DNA from: Sepioteuthis lessoniana
Lineage: Eukaryota; Mollusca; Cephalopoda; Myopsida; Loliginidae
Assembly: GCA_963585895.1 (NCBI GenBank)
Contig: CAUZXS010000127.1
Span: forward strand, 62,001-126,000
Direction of reading: 5' to 3'
Length of the DNA: 64,000 bases
Both the position numbers and the translations under genes were made by a program. This document shows positions 9,205 through 20,925 of this stretch, in pieces. The stretch's first letter is position 1. The number at the start of each line of letters is the position of its first letter. The notes beneath the pieces are model-generated. The model saw only the letters and a list, made by a program, of their open reading frames with translations, had not been told where the DNA came from and did no database searches.

Positions 9205-10266
9205 TTTCCCATCAGCGTTAGCTGATAGTCTTTCACTGGAGTTTGACGGACAGCAAATCTCTTAAAGTCTCCAGGATCCTTCTCAGTATTCTGGCCGATC
9301 TCTATAATGCAGTAATTTGGATGGTCTCCACTCGTCCTATTATATCGAAGCCCTCTGGTCCCTTTAATAAACCTTTGGTGACTGTTCCAGGACCACTAAT
9401 TACAATTGATATAACCGTCAGTTTCATGTTCCATAGTTTTTTCAATTCTCTAGCAAGGTCGAGGTACTTATCCTTCTTTTCACTTTCTTTCAATTTTACT
9501 CTATTGTCAGCCGGGACAGCAAAATCCACAATTTTGCAAGTTCTCTTTTCTTTTCTTTTCTTTTTTTCTTTTCTTTTTTGATTATAATAAGGTCTGGTTG
9601 TCTGGCTGAGATTAGGTGATCGGTTTGTATGTCAAAATCCCAGAGGAGTTTGTGTGTCATTCTCCAGGACATATGTTGGGTTGTACATATACCAATTGTT
9701 TGTATGGTCAAATTTAAATTTCTTGCACAATTCCCACTCAATCATTTTGCCCACCTAGTCGTGTCTAGTCTTATACTCTTTCCGTCCTAATTTGCTGCAT
9801 TCGCTTTTTATATGGTTGATGGTTTCGTCTCTATCCCCACATAACCTACATCTGCTGTTTTGTTGCGTCTTATCTATTCTTACTTTGATATGATTGGTTC
9901 TTATAGCATTGTTTTGTATTCCTATCAGGAGAATTTAGTTTCCCTCTTAAGGTTTCCCTTTTTTAACCACATCCCTGTTTTCTTGTATGCGATGTCTCTT
10001 ATAAGTTGCTTAAAACGTCCATAGAGTTGATTTTCTTCCCATTTTTATTTTCTGATTATTGTCGTTCTGTTAGTCCTCATGTTGTCAGTATTGTTTCTGG
10101 TGGCTGTAATCAATCTTCCTCCATGCTTTTGTATGTAGTCTTCGAGTTGGTGTCTCGATGCGTCAACACTGTCTTCAATACTGGTAAGTACTCTTCCTCC
10201 TTCATTTCTTGACACATATAATCTGTCAACGTCATCTCTGTGATGTGATGCATTATGCATGGTCAT
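9205..10266 (-). pseudogene. LINE G, copy 1: C-terminal part
   Basis: On the reverse strand from the right: DVDRLYVSRNEGGRVLTSIE (about 10045-10266), a region rich in Lys/Arg, a decayed zinc-knuckle part near 9830, then DHLISARQPDLIIIKK (about 9600) and VPADNRVKLKESEKKDKY with LARELKKLWNMKLTVI (9302-9529). These blocks in this order recur in G copies elsewhere in the window and match the C-terminus of a non-LTR element family. Stops and a cttttctttt tract break it. The 3' end carries a hairpin at 9211-9226: atcagc gtta gctgat. Confidence 0.8.
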
Positions 10267-10294
10267 TAGTCATTACTATTTTTTCTTCCTTGAG

Positions 10295-10770
10295 ATTTTT
10301 TCACATCAGCATTAGCTGATGGTTTTCCACTGGATTTTGAGTGACAACAAGTCTCATCAAGTCTCCAGGACTCTTCTCTTTTCATTATTCTGTGAGAGTT
10401 TTTCACACCGTCTTTTGTTAATGTTCTTTCAGAGGATTCGGAGTGACAGTGAGTCTCCTCAAGTCTTCAGGACTCTTCTCTCTATTCTGGACGATCTTAA
10501 TACTGCTATAGTCTAGATGGTCTTCACTCGTCCTCTGGTTTCTAATTCTTCCAGTCCTTTTACCAAACCTTTGGGGATTGTACCGAGTGAACCAATTATT
10601 GAAGGTATCACTGTCACCTTCATGTTCAGTAGTTTGTTTTTGTTTTTTTTTTGGGGGGGGGCTTTTTTTTAGTTCTCTGGCAAAGTCTAAGAACTCATTT
10701 GTCTTTTCACTTTCTTTTATTTTCACTCTGTAGCCTGCCGGGACGGTAAAGTCCACGATTCAGCAGGTTC
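10295..10770 (-). pseudogene. LINE G, copy 2: C-terminal end
   Basis: The reverse strand reads MDFTVPAGYRVKIKESEK, then LDFARELKK, then decayed sequence. A partial internal duplication repeats the ggactcttctc block (about 10360-10380 and 10460-10485). The 3' end keeps the hairpin catcagc atta gctgatg (10304-10321). Confidence 0.75.
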
Positions 10771-10775
10771 TCGTC

Positions 10776-12446
10776 GTCGTCTTTAAAAATGTTGTGTTGC
10801 TACTACTACAACTACTACTAGCAGCAAATAAAAAAGTACGATTTAAAAATGTTGTATTGCTACTACTACTACTACTTCTAGCAGCAAATAAAAAGTACGA
10901 TTTAAAAATGTTGTGTTGCTACTACTACTACTACTACTACTACTAGCAGCAAAAAAAAAGTATGATTTAAAAATGTTGTGTTGGTACAACTACTACGAGC
11001 AGCAAATAAAAAAGTACGATTTAAAAATGTTGTGTTGCTACTACTACTACTACTTCTAGCAGCAAATAAAAAGTACGATTTAAAAATGTTGTGTTGGTAC
11101 AACTTCTACTAGTAGCAAATAAAAAAGTACAATTTAAAAATGTTGTGTTGCTACTACTACTACTACTACTAGCAGCAAATAAAAAGTACGATTTAAAAAT
11201 GTTGTGTTGGTACAACTACTATGAGCAGCAAATAAAAAAGTACGATTTAAAAATGTTGTGTTGCTACTACTACTAGCAGCAAATAAAAAAGTACTATTTA
11301 AAAATGTTGTGTTGCAACTACTACTACTACTAGCAGCAAATAAAAAAGTACGATTTAAAAATGTTGTGTTGCTACTACTACTACTACTTCTAGCAGCAAA
11401 TAAAAAAGTACAATTTAAAGATGTTACGTTGCTACTACTACTACTACTACTAGCATCAAATAAAAAAGTACGATTTAAAGATGTGTTGCTACTATTACTA
11501 CTACTACTAGCAGCAGCAAATAAAAAAGTACGATTTAAAAATGTTGTGTTGCTACTACTAGTATTAGCAGCAAATAAAAAAGTACGATTTAAAAATGTTG
11601 TGTTGCTACTATTACTACTACTACTACAACTACTAGCAGCAAATAAAAAAGTGCGATTTAAAAATGTTGTGTTGCTACTACTACTAGCAGCAAATAAAAA
11701 AGTACTATTTAAAAATGTTGTGTTGCAACTACTACTACTACTACTAGCAGTAAATAAAAAGGTACGATCTAAAAATGTTGTGTTGCTACTACTACTACTA
11801 CTACTTCTTGCAACAAATAAAAAAATACAATTTAAAAATGTTGTGTTGCTACTCCTACAACTACTAGCAGCAAATAAAAAAGTACGATTTAAAAATGTTG
11901 TGTTGCTACTATTACTACTACTACTAGCAGCAGCAAATAAAAAAGTACGATTTGAAAATGTTGTGTTGCTACTACAACTACCAGCAGCAAATAAAAAAGT
12001 ACGATCTAAAAATGTTGTGTTGCTACTGCTACTACTACTACTACTACTTCTTGCAACAAATAAAAAAATACGATTTAAAAATATTGTATTGCTACTACTA
12101 CAACTACTAGCAGCAAATAAAAAAGTACGATTTAAAAATGTTGTGTTGCTACTATTACTACTACTACTAGCAGCAGCAAATAAAAAAGTACGATTTAAAA
12201 ATGTTCTGTTGCTACTACAACTACCAGCAGCAAATAAAAAAGTACGATCTAAAAATGTTGTGTTGCTACTATTACTACTACTACTACTACTACTACTAGC
12301 AGCAAATAAAAAAGTGCGATTTAAAAAGGTTGTATTGCTACTACTACTACTACTAACAGCAAATAAAAATGTCCGATTTTAAAATGTTGTGTTGCTGCTG
12401 CTACTACTACTACTACTACTAGCAAATATAAAAGTGCGATTTAAAA
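10776..12446 (+). repeat. Minisatellite of about 29 units with nested (CTA)n
   Basis: Each unit is a variable (cta)n run plus a constant segment of about 39 bases ending in aaaaatgttgtgttg and carrying gcagcaaataaaaaagtac. Units that keep six A's in the aataaaaaa stretch are multiples of three, so a frame stays open from 11258 to 12382, giving Leu runs and Ala-Asn-Lys-Lys. I take that frame to be a by-product, since early units with five A's break it. The array joins directly to LINE G copy 2 at its left. Confidence 0.9.
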
Positions 12447-12548
12447 ATGATTACAATGCAACGGTAAAAATAACACTTGTTATGATTATAATCAAGCATT
12501 TACATTTGAATCAAATTTCGATATTAGATATCCCGCAACATTTTTATA

Positions 12549-13205
12549 TGTCGTTAATTGCTCAGTCGGTTGGGGCTGTAGAATGCACAGACTGCACCAC
12601 TGCAGAGGGGTAAGACCCACCAACCCAACGAGTGTCCTATATATGACACTAAACAATCTGAGTGTGAGTTTCCAGTGATGCAGGAGCTTTGTGGAATGCA
12701 GAGTACCCTTTAATTGCCATTGCTCCCAGGTCCACTCTAGCCGGATGTGGTAGTAGCTAATAGGGCCCTATCTATGGGGTTAAATAGAACTAAACTGTGT
12801 ACTTATGCTAAACTGGATTGTTTGAATTAGAACTGTTTGACTAAACTGAATAGCTTGAAATAGAAATGCTTTTGACAATTAAACTGTGTACTTAGATTTA
12901 ACCTGCGTACTTATGCTAAACTGAATTGTTTGAAATAGAACTGTGTTTGACATTGAAACTGTACTGACGCTAAACCGAATTGTTTAATATAGAAATTTAA
13001 CTGTGTGCAAAAAAAATCTATACTTATACTAAACTGAATTTATTGAATTAGAACTGTTTGATAAAACTGAATAACTTGAAATAGACATGTTTTGAAAATT
13101 AAACTGTGTCCTCTTGCTAAACTGAATGGTTTGAAATTGAACTGATTACTTGTTTTAAAATGGATTTGGCATCAAAGGTTGATATGCCATAAAACCCAAA
13201 CAACC
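12549..13205 (+). mobile_element. SINE C, copy 2 with internal repeats
   Basis: Head gctcagtcggttggggctg, body to about 12790, then roughly five diverged internal units of the type taaactgtgtacttatgc + aactgaattgtttgaaatag. The tail is gttgatatgccataaaaccc. The clearest example that the variable block lies inside the element, between body and tail. Confidence 0.85.
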
Positions 13206-14295
13206 ATCCATACATGTCGTTAAACAATTAAACCTAAATGTTATTATAGAAAAAAATTCGAAGTTTATATTTTGACATGGGTGCTTGTTGAGTCATTTAA
13301 TGTCAGCCTTTTTTTTCTTCTATTTTTTCGCAAGCAATTCTATGGTTTCAAGTAACTATTCCTATTTAATTATCATTTGTAAACAATTATCGTTTTAAGT
13401 AACAATTCTTAATAGAATAATTTGCACACGGTAAATGTTTTTTCTAACTTTCAAAAGTTAATTATTCTCAGAAATGAAAAAATCCCGGAATGTGAAAATC
13501 ATTTTCTTTAAATACTTAAAAGAAATATTTTTCGACAAAATTACCATATCTCAATTAACCGATTGGTAACCAGAGGAAGTTATGACGATCTAACCAAACA
13601 AGAGTTTAAATGAGAATATCAGCTTTAATTAAACAATGGAAATGGCGGCTATATTGTTGGAGAGAGTTGCGTAGTAAAATCGCAGTTGCTTAAAGAAGGA
13701 AAGATGAAACAAAAGTGTTTATATAGGACAAAACTTAAAGAAAAAAAAAACTTATGACTAAATAAACGGTAACATAAAAGTAACACAACGCTTTAGACAA
13801 AATATTTGGTTTATTGGATAGAAAAAAAAAAAAATGGTGGAAAAAAGTAGAGACGAAAATCAAAGAAACGAGTTAAGAGGTAAAATCCGCAAGAAATGGC
13901 GGGAAAATAGTGCTTTAACGAAATGCAAATCGAAGAGAAAGTTAGAAAGATTGAAAACAGAATCAGAGAAAAAGAAAAAAATATGCTGATGTGAATATGT
14001 AGAAAAAGAATTTCAAAAAGCATAATACTGAAAAAAAAATCTCTTGATTAGACTACAAAGGGAGATAACTGAGACAATAACTTGAATGTGTTCAGAGTTG
14101 AAAGAGATGAAAAGATCGCGACATAGTAAAAAAAAATGAGAACGCCAGGTTGATTAGAGAAATATATAGCATAGTCACCGACAACTGCCTTATTGGTGAG
14201 ACCTAATCGTCGGGTGAAGGAGGAAAAATACAAAAACACAACTTGCTTCAACTGTTAGGACCTCTGTTGCTTTATTCTCTCCGTTCAGTTTATGA
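13206..14295. other. Unassigned interval
   Basis: AT-rich. No frame above 70 codons that looks coding, and no match to other repeats in the window. aaatggcggc at 13640 is a YY1-like core but stands alone. Confidence 0.5.
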
Positions 14296-14872
14296 GGCCG
14301 GTTTGGTTTGGTTTGATTTATTGGGTTTTATGGCATATCAACCTTTGTAGGTTATTTAACGCCAAATCCATTTTTATATAAATAATCTGTTCTATTTAGT
14401 TCAGTTTAGCATGAGTACACAGTTTTATTGTCAAAAATATTTCTATTTCAAACTATTCAAACAGTTATATGTAACAATTCAGTTAAGTGTAAATACAGTT
14501 TTAATGTCGAAAAACAGTTCTATTTCAAATAATTCAGTTAAGCATAAGCATGCAGTACGGTTTCATTGTCAAAAGCATTTCTATTTCAAGCTATTCAGTT
14601 TACTCAAACAATTCATTTTAGCATAAGTATTTTGTTAGTTCTATTTAACCCATAGATAGGGCCCTATCAGGTGCTACTACTCCGGGCCAGAGTAGACCTG
14701 GGAGCGATGGCAATGAAGGGGTACTTCGCATTCCCCAAAGCTCCAGCGCTGCTGGAACCTCACCATCAGATTGTTTAGTGTCATATCCAAGGCACTCTTT
14801 AGGCGGAATCTTACCCCTCTGCAGAGAAGCAGTCAGTGTATTCTACAGCCCCAGCCGACTGGGCAATTTATG
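14296..14872 (-). mobile_element. SINE C, copy 3
   Basis: Reverse orientation: tail at 14310-14370 (tatggcatatcaacctttgt on the + strand), internal repeats 14380-14640, body and head 14640-14872 ending in cagccgactgggca. Confidence 0.85.
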
Positions 14873-14907
14873 AGGCCGCAGAAGACGCGAGGTAGCTTCA
14901 TCATTCT

Positions 14908-15050
14908 AAGGTTGGTTGGTTGGTTTGGTTGGTTGGTTGGTTGGTTTGTTTATTTGTTCGTTTTTATTTTTTTTTGTAGTTGTTTTTTTTGTTTTGTTTT
15001 TTTTATTTTTTTGTTGTTGTTGTTTTTTTTTGTTTTTTTTATATATCAAA
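14908..15050. repeat. (GGTT)n and T-rich tract
   Basis: Run of ggtt units followed by long T runs with G, low complexity. The ORFs over it are not genes. Confidence 0.85.
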
Positions 15051-15126
15051 CATTGTTGGTAATTCAATGTGCAATCCTATTTCTACATATATATCAAATA
15101 TACATGATTGGTTAACTCATTTTGGT

Positions 15127-15885
15127 GCCCAGTCGGCTGGGGCGATAGAATACACCGACTGCATCTCTGCAGAGGGTTAAGACTCCCTCAACAAGTGCCC
15201 TGAATATGTCACTAAACAAACTGATCGTTAGACTTCAGTAATGCTGGAGCTTTGGGGAATGCGGAATACCCCTACATTGCCATCGCTCCCAGGTCCATTC
15301 TGACCCCGGAGTGGTAGCACCTGATAGTGTCCTATTTATGGATCAGATAGAACTGTTTGACATTTACACAGTGTACTTATGCTAAATTGAATTGTATGGG
15401 ATAGAACTGATTTTACTTTTAACTGCGGGTAAAAAAAACTGTACTTAAACTAAACTGAATTGTATAAAATAGAACTTCTTTTCATTTAACTGTGTTTAAA
15501 CAAATGACTAATGTTTAATTGAATTGTTTGTAATACAAAGCAATACTTGAAACCATTTAACTTTGTTGACATGCAAAACTGAACTGTGAGAAATAGAATT
15601 GTTGACATTTAAAATATGCTTATGCTAAATTGAATTGTTTGAAATAAAACTGTTTTCACATTTAACCGTGTGTAAACAAAAAATCTGTACTAATGCTAAA
15701 CTGAATTGTTTGAAATTAAGTGAAACCAACTGAGTGCAAAAAAATGATCTCAGGCTCGTTTTAAAATATTATCTATAAAATGAGTGTAGAAGTCATATAT
15801 TTGACATATGTATAAAAATTATTTGGCATTAAATGACCTACAATAATATGTATGCTATAAAACTAAACCAAACCAAACCAAAATA
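15127..15885 (+). mobile_element. SINE C, copy 4 with internal repeats
   Basis: Head gcccagtcggctggggcg, body to 15360, about six internal units, and a tail with attaaatgacctacaa then an aaccaaaccaaaccaaa 3' end. Confidence 0.85.
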
Positions 15886-16344
15886 AACTCATTTTGGAGA
15901 TAACATTTTAAACGATCCGGAGGTCATTCTTTTGTATACAGTTGTTATATATTGACCCTCCACCGAGCCGTCAACCAAGAGATGCACCTGTGAAAATAAG
16001 CGGAAGAATAACAGAAGCAGGTGGATGTTGGACAATAATATAACCAGGTGCCCAGACAGTTCGAGTCAGTTGGAGACTAGATGCCGAAGTGAGAACAAAC
16101 GCAGAATGAGGGCATTGCGGCCCTCAGTGACCCACGGTTGAGCAACCCAGCCAAAATGAGAAAGAAGTACTGCCTGGTCAATATAGCAGTCCGTCCTTGT
16201 CTCCAGCTCATCTCTCACACACAAGAAACATCTCCCTTTCGAAAATGAAGTGTGAGAGATTATATTTTTATAAAGAAGTGTGTTCGTTCGTTTATTGAAG
16301 TTCGTAAATTATGTTTGATTATGTTTCCACTTGTATTTGTATTA
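15886..16344. other. Unassigned interval
   Basis: Moderate GC and no match within the window. Includes an inverted pair atctctcacac / gtgtgagaga near 16210-16260. No supported coding frame. Confidence 0.45.
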
Positions 16345-16588
16345 CGGCTATACAACACAGTTTCGCCAGTGGCCCGGGAGACTAGGATTCAATCCCAGGT
16401 CGAGTCATACCAAAAACTCAAAACGTAGTACTTCTGCCGCTTTGCTTAGCACTAAGCACTATAAAATAAGGATCAAGGGTAAAGTTGAGCAATCCAGGGA
16501 AATGAGTTGCGCCGTCCCCTACACCTCGATGTAGTAGCTATTGAAAGGGGAACCTTCGGGTCGCCCTCACCTAAGGTCACCGACTTTA
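16345..16588 (+). mobile_element. SINE B, copy 2
   Basis: Head partly lost (begins about ttcgccagtggcccggg). B box gattcaatcccagg, body, and ggtcgccctcacctaagg at the end. Confidence 0.8.
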
Positions 16589-17830
16589 CAATTTAAATGG
16601 TTTCAAGTATTTCTATCTTAATCGAATCTTTTTATTTACTATCAATCATTTAATCGCGCATGATGAAATGGTTTCAAATATTGCTAAATAACAGTAACAA
16701 TATAACATCAGACATTGGTTTACACATATTAAATAGATATAAATATACGATTTATAAGTGAATAGTTCTTAAGTAATTTCATTTTTAAATGAATTAAAAC
16801 TTGTTCGTTGTGTGCCATTACCCCCTCGGCCCCCCGTATACATCAACTTCTTTAAACCATTTCACTTCTTGGCCGGTGATCAACTAGTGATTCCGATAGG
16901 GGTATCACACATTTCTTCATAGCTACAAGAAATACAATCAAGGGAGTGGGAGAAAAAGAACAAAGGAACAAACGAACAATATGAGCTTGGGTTAACTCAA
17001 AGTGCACGAAGAGGAGTTATGTAACATTGCACTCCCTATGTGCATATGTAGACCAACGCTAGCGTGGATTTCTAGCGAAAATTCTACAACCCACGAGGAG
17101 TGCTGACTCATCATGACTGGTCTTCTCTCACTGCGGCTGGACCCTATCTCATCCGACTGGTCTCTCTGCTGTGCGGTGTCGACTGGCCACTCGCGTCACC
17201 CTTCGCCAACTACCTTTTGTAAGTTCCTTTGTCCAACTCCCTCGGCCGTTCCCTTCCTACTTCCGGTCGCGTCAAGATCGTGGGCTCAAAAACAGACTAA
17301 GGGATCGTCTGCTTGGCGGACCACCTACATAGTGTTACAGCTGCACTCTACAATTTCTGTTGTTTGTAATTGGTTTCAATTATTGCTATCTAACGCTTAA
17401 TTCTATTCAATATTACTTATTCGTTTGAACACAGCAAAATGATCAAACAGTTCTATTTCAAAAAGTTCAGTTTTACATAGGTCAATGTTAAATGTTTCCA
17501 AGTGTTGCTTTGTATCTCTAACAATTGAATTAAACATCAGTCATTTGTTTACACACAGTTAAATGGTCAAATAGTTCTATTTCTAACAATTCAATTTAAC
17601 ATAAGTCATTTGTTTTCCTCCACTGTCAATGTTAAACAGTTAAACGCTATCAGGTGCTACCACTCCGGGCGAGGGTGGACCTTGGAGGAATGGCAATGAA
17701 GGGATACTCCGCATTCCCCAAAGCTCCAGCATTACTGGATTGCTCACCATCTGATTGTTTAGTGTCATTTCCAGGACATGTTGGGGGGAGAAGGTTTCAC
17801 CACTCTGCAGAGATGCTGTTAGTATATTTT
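16589..17830 (-). mobile_element. SINE C, copy 5, interrupted
   Basis: Internal repeats at 16590-16800 and 17345-17640 (ggtttcaagtatt, ttctatttc, aacaattcaatttaac types) and body 17640-17830. The head is cut off. About 540 bp of unrelated sequence separates the two repeat blocks. Confidence 0.7.
16805..17345. other. Unidentified insertion within SINE C repeats
   Basis: GC-richer than its surroundings, with SINE C internal repeats on both sides. No clean TSD or terminal repeat that I could fix. Carries a 95-codon frame at 17113 without recognisable motifs. Could be a decayed LTR or other insertion. Confidence 0.4.
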
Positions 17831-18480
17831 ACAGACTGGGTTGAAATCATCATTCGAATAGGAACTTACTCTTCCTCCATCATTGAATCGTTCCTTGGAC
17901 TCCGCACTCGCTAACACTAGTCTCTTCATATTCCAACCTCCTAAAGAAAGGGCAAATTGAGAAACACATTGTCTTTTATTGAGATTTCCAGAACGCAATC
18001 TCTACTTTCACTTTGCAAATAGCGTCTGGTGACCTCGGCCAATTCTGACTAACTGCTGCTTGCAATCCAGTGACAGATGCAGCAGATCTTGTTACGTCTA
18101 GCCTACCGGACGAGATGTTGAACTTTATCAATTTACTTCTTCTGGTTGTTAGGTTTTTTTAAATTGCCTCTCAGTATTATTCGCTTACAATATTACAAAG
18201 GGAATTTTATTTTTAAAGTTGTTGACGTTCAAAGAGAGAAAACAGAGGATTTTGAAATGCTTAATTATCTGCCCTTGTCTGCTGGATAAATTTTCCTTGT
18301 CGCCTGACAGTGACATGAGTGGTTGCCATAGCAACTGGGGAAAAGGATCGAAGATTAGTTATGAATGAGAATTTTTAAACGATACAATTGTGTGCAAATT
18401 ATTTGTATCAGATTGGAATTCTCGATGTCATAAAACTGCAAAATAACTGTATTAAGAGGATTATTAGTCACTTGAAGCTT
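17831..18480. other. Unassigned interval with an X-box
   Basis: Not matched to any repeat here. Contains a near-palindromic RFX-type motif (separate entry). No supported coding frame. Confidence 0.4.
18322..18335. promoter_or_regulatory. X-box-like RFX site
   Basis: gttgccatagcaac, two perfect half-sites on a 14-base motif. RFX factors bind this type of site in promoters of ciliary genes in animals. No gene is visible within a few kb here, so function is open. Confidence 0.4.
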
Positions 18481-18630
18481 CTATTTTTTTACTGCGGATT
18501 ATAAGCTACTTGAAACCATCTAATTATGTGCTAGCAAATGGCTATTATCAAATAGAAATATTCACTTGTAACCATATAATTAATTACTAGTATTAGATGA
18601 GAATACTTTAAACCACGCTAAAAAGTAAAA

Positions 18631-18890
18631 GTAAAGTTGGTGATCGTAGTCGAGGGCGACCAGAAGGCTCCCTTTTCAATAGCTTATGCAACAAGTTGTT
18701 GGGGAGGGCGCTACTCCTTTCCTTGGATTGATCCTCTTTACCCTTGATACGTACCTTATATTGCTGAGTGTTAAGCAAGGAGGTATCAAGTACTATTTTT
18801 ATAGTCTTTGGTACGCCGCGACCTGGGATTGAACCCCAGTCTCCCGGACCATTGGCAAACACTCTATCCACTAGGCCAATCTGTGTGCTA
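18631..18890 (-). mobile_element. SINE B, copy 3
   Basis: Reverse-strand full-length B. Left end taaagttggtgatcg, then agtcgagggcgacc; the head at the right is cactctatccactaggcc with B box ggattgaacccc. Inserted in SINE C-type internal repeats (ttaaacca before, tgtgtgctaaa after). Confidence 0.85.
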
Positions 18891-19046
18891 AAAACTCTTA
18901 AGAATCAACTACAGGAAAAAACATAAATGTTCAATGAACACAATTCACCAAACTCTAGACATAAAATAATCATTGACGGGTTGACATGCTGTCAAAATCA
19001 AGCAGTCATTCAACTCCATCTCCAAGTATTAGGAAAAATGAGTAAT

Positions 19047-19320
19047 AGGAGGTGCCCATTGTGTAATGGAGACGGCGACGCGAGTTCAAATCCAGGACGA
19101 GACTGATTTCATTTCACATAGCACTAGTACCCTTGGGAAAGGTATGAATCCAATTATTTTCCCTCCAGCTATGGGCAAATAGTAGGGCAGACAGGGTTCT
19201 TCAGTCTTGGTGAGGCAACTAGTCTAGAAGGAAAACTCTGAATTCAAACCTGTTAACCTCCGCTTAAAAATTAACCTTGTGCCATATCCTGCCCGAGCGG
19301 AGGGGTTGGGTAAATATAAA
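19047..19320 (+). mobile_element. SINE A, copy 3
   Basis: Begins ggaggtgcccattgtgtaatgg. About 25 bases are missing between the A and B boxes, then gagttcaaatcc, full body and tail. The missing part would remove the anticodon arm, so Pol III activity is unlikely. Confidence 0.85.
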
Positions 19321-19536
19321 TAGCCAAATCGTAAGAAAAAATGCTAATGATAATTAAGACTAACCTGACAAGTGTTCAAGTTTTTTTAATCATAGTATGT
19401 GCTTGATTTAGATAACAGGGGAATTTACAATTTTACGTTAAAATCATAATTGCTTCTGAAAGTTAAAAAAGAATAAAAAATAAAGCAAATTCTCGATTAC
19501 GTCTTTAATCTATATTTACGCAATTTTCCAAGGGAA

Positions 19537-19790
19537 ATCCTTGTAACCCAGTGACTAACGTACTAGACTGCGACGACGTAGTAAGCGAGTTCGAACTCCA
19601 GTCACGCTATTACATTTACTTTCAGACTAATACTTTTGGGAAAGGTATGAACCCCTACCCCCGTTATCCTCCACAGCCATGGGTTGAATGATACCACAGC
19701 TCTTCTTCTTTAAGGATGGCTTCAGTATTAACTATACCACAAAGGATAATATGCCATTAAACAAGAAAAGGACTCCACCAAACCAAAGCA
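19537..19790 (+). mobile_element. SINE D, copy 2
   Basis: tRNA-like head with gtaacccagtgactaacg and B box gagttcgaactcc. Body aatacttttgggaaaggtat. Short tail aggataatatgccattaa. Confidence 0.8.
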
Positions 19791-19837
19791 ACTGATCCAC
19801 TTTTAGTCTCTTACCAACAAATATTAGCTTTCACACC

Positions 19838-20040
19838 TGCCCGGTCGGCGAGGCTTAGAATACGCTGATTGCAACTCCAGCAGAAGATCAAGAACACCCA
19901 TAAAGGGGATGTCCTAAGTAGGACACTAAAGTGAATCAGGACGTATGGCTCCATTTCTCGAGATCTGGGGAGTATAATGCTATTCCTTCATTGTCATTAC
20001 TCCCAGGTCAACTCTGACCTGGGGAAATAGGTAAAGCATT
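19838..20040 (+). mobile_element. SINE C, copy 6, no internal repeats
   Basis: Head gcccggtcggcgaggctta, body through aactctgacctgggg. Stops without the repeat block or tail, so it is 3'-shortened. Confidence 0.7.
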
Positions 20041-20156
20041 AGAAATATAGACGATCTTTCTTGGCTTATTCGGAAGTGAACTTATTTATTCATTTATTCA
20101 TTTGTTTATTCAGTAGCAGAGTAAAGATCTGATAATTCTGAAGATGAAGGAGGAGC

Positions 20157-20695
20157 TGTTACAAAGCCATACATGAATACGAGAAATGTACATAGAATGT
20201 TCATAACTCATATTGATAGAACATAGGAATCCCGAAACACAAAAAACACTTACGACTTCTTAGTTCAGGTACGAAACTTTTTATTACCTTTGAGTTAAAG
20301 GTTTTCCGACATAAGGAGAATGATACACAATCTTTCTATGCTGACTTTTCCATCTGCCCCACCACCACCACCACCACCACGCGCGACACCCGCCGCGAGA
20401 CCTCGGCGAGCTCCGAAAGTCAACCTTCTTCTTCGGTGGCAAAAACTCAACTCACTGACTTTTCTCAAATTTCAGCCCACGCTTCCGGTGCGTGATGTCA
20501 CCCATCACCTGGTCCCAATTTTCTATCTGGGATTTTTATTTTGACATCTCTGAATGACACATCCTCCCCGCGCGCGCGTGAACACCTGCGCTCATGTTGC
20601 ACCTAACTAACCCATGCGCTAAGCGAAAGGTTCTTAGCCTAACTAAACCGAAAGGCAAGATATATAAAACGAAATCCCTCGGCCATTATATTACA
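20157..20695 (-). mobile_element. LTR-L, copy 4 (solo-LTR-like)
   Basis: 539 bp from tgttacaaagcc to attatattaca. Flanks gagc / aagc (3 of 4 match). Carries a (cca)n run near 20360 and a mutated CRE (tgatgtca, 20493-20500) beside cttccgg. Reverse complement of the 5086 copy. A SINE D follows directly at its right edge. Confidence 0.75.
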
Positions 20696-20697
20696 AA

Positions 20698-20925
20698 GCC
20701 TTCGTAGCATAGTTTCTAACGTGCTGGACTGCAACATGGTCGTAAGCCAGTTCAAACTTCAGTCACATTATTACATTCACTTTTCTATTCTTGGAAAAGT
20801 ATGAAATCCCTTATACCCAAAGCAGTTAGTAAGATTTTACCAATACTGTACTTCTATAAAGGAAGCTTTGGCATAAGATAACCCACAGAGGTTGAAACCC
20901 ATTAAAAAATGAAACCAAGTCAGAT
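20698..20925 (+). mobile_element. SINE D, copy 3
   Basis: Decayed: head cgtagcatagtttctaacg, B box cagttcaaacttc, body cttggaaaagtatgaa, tail agaggttgaaacccattaa. Confidence 0.7.

Noticed and set aside
11258-12382. 374-codon open frame as a protein gene
   Set aside because: Made only of the minisatellite unit. It stays open because units are multiples of three, with no start context, domain or unique sequence.
17113-17400. 95-codon frame as a host exon
   Set aside because: No motif, no clear splice context, and it lies in an insertion between SINE C repeats.
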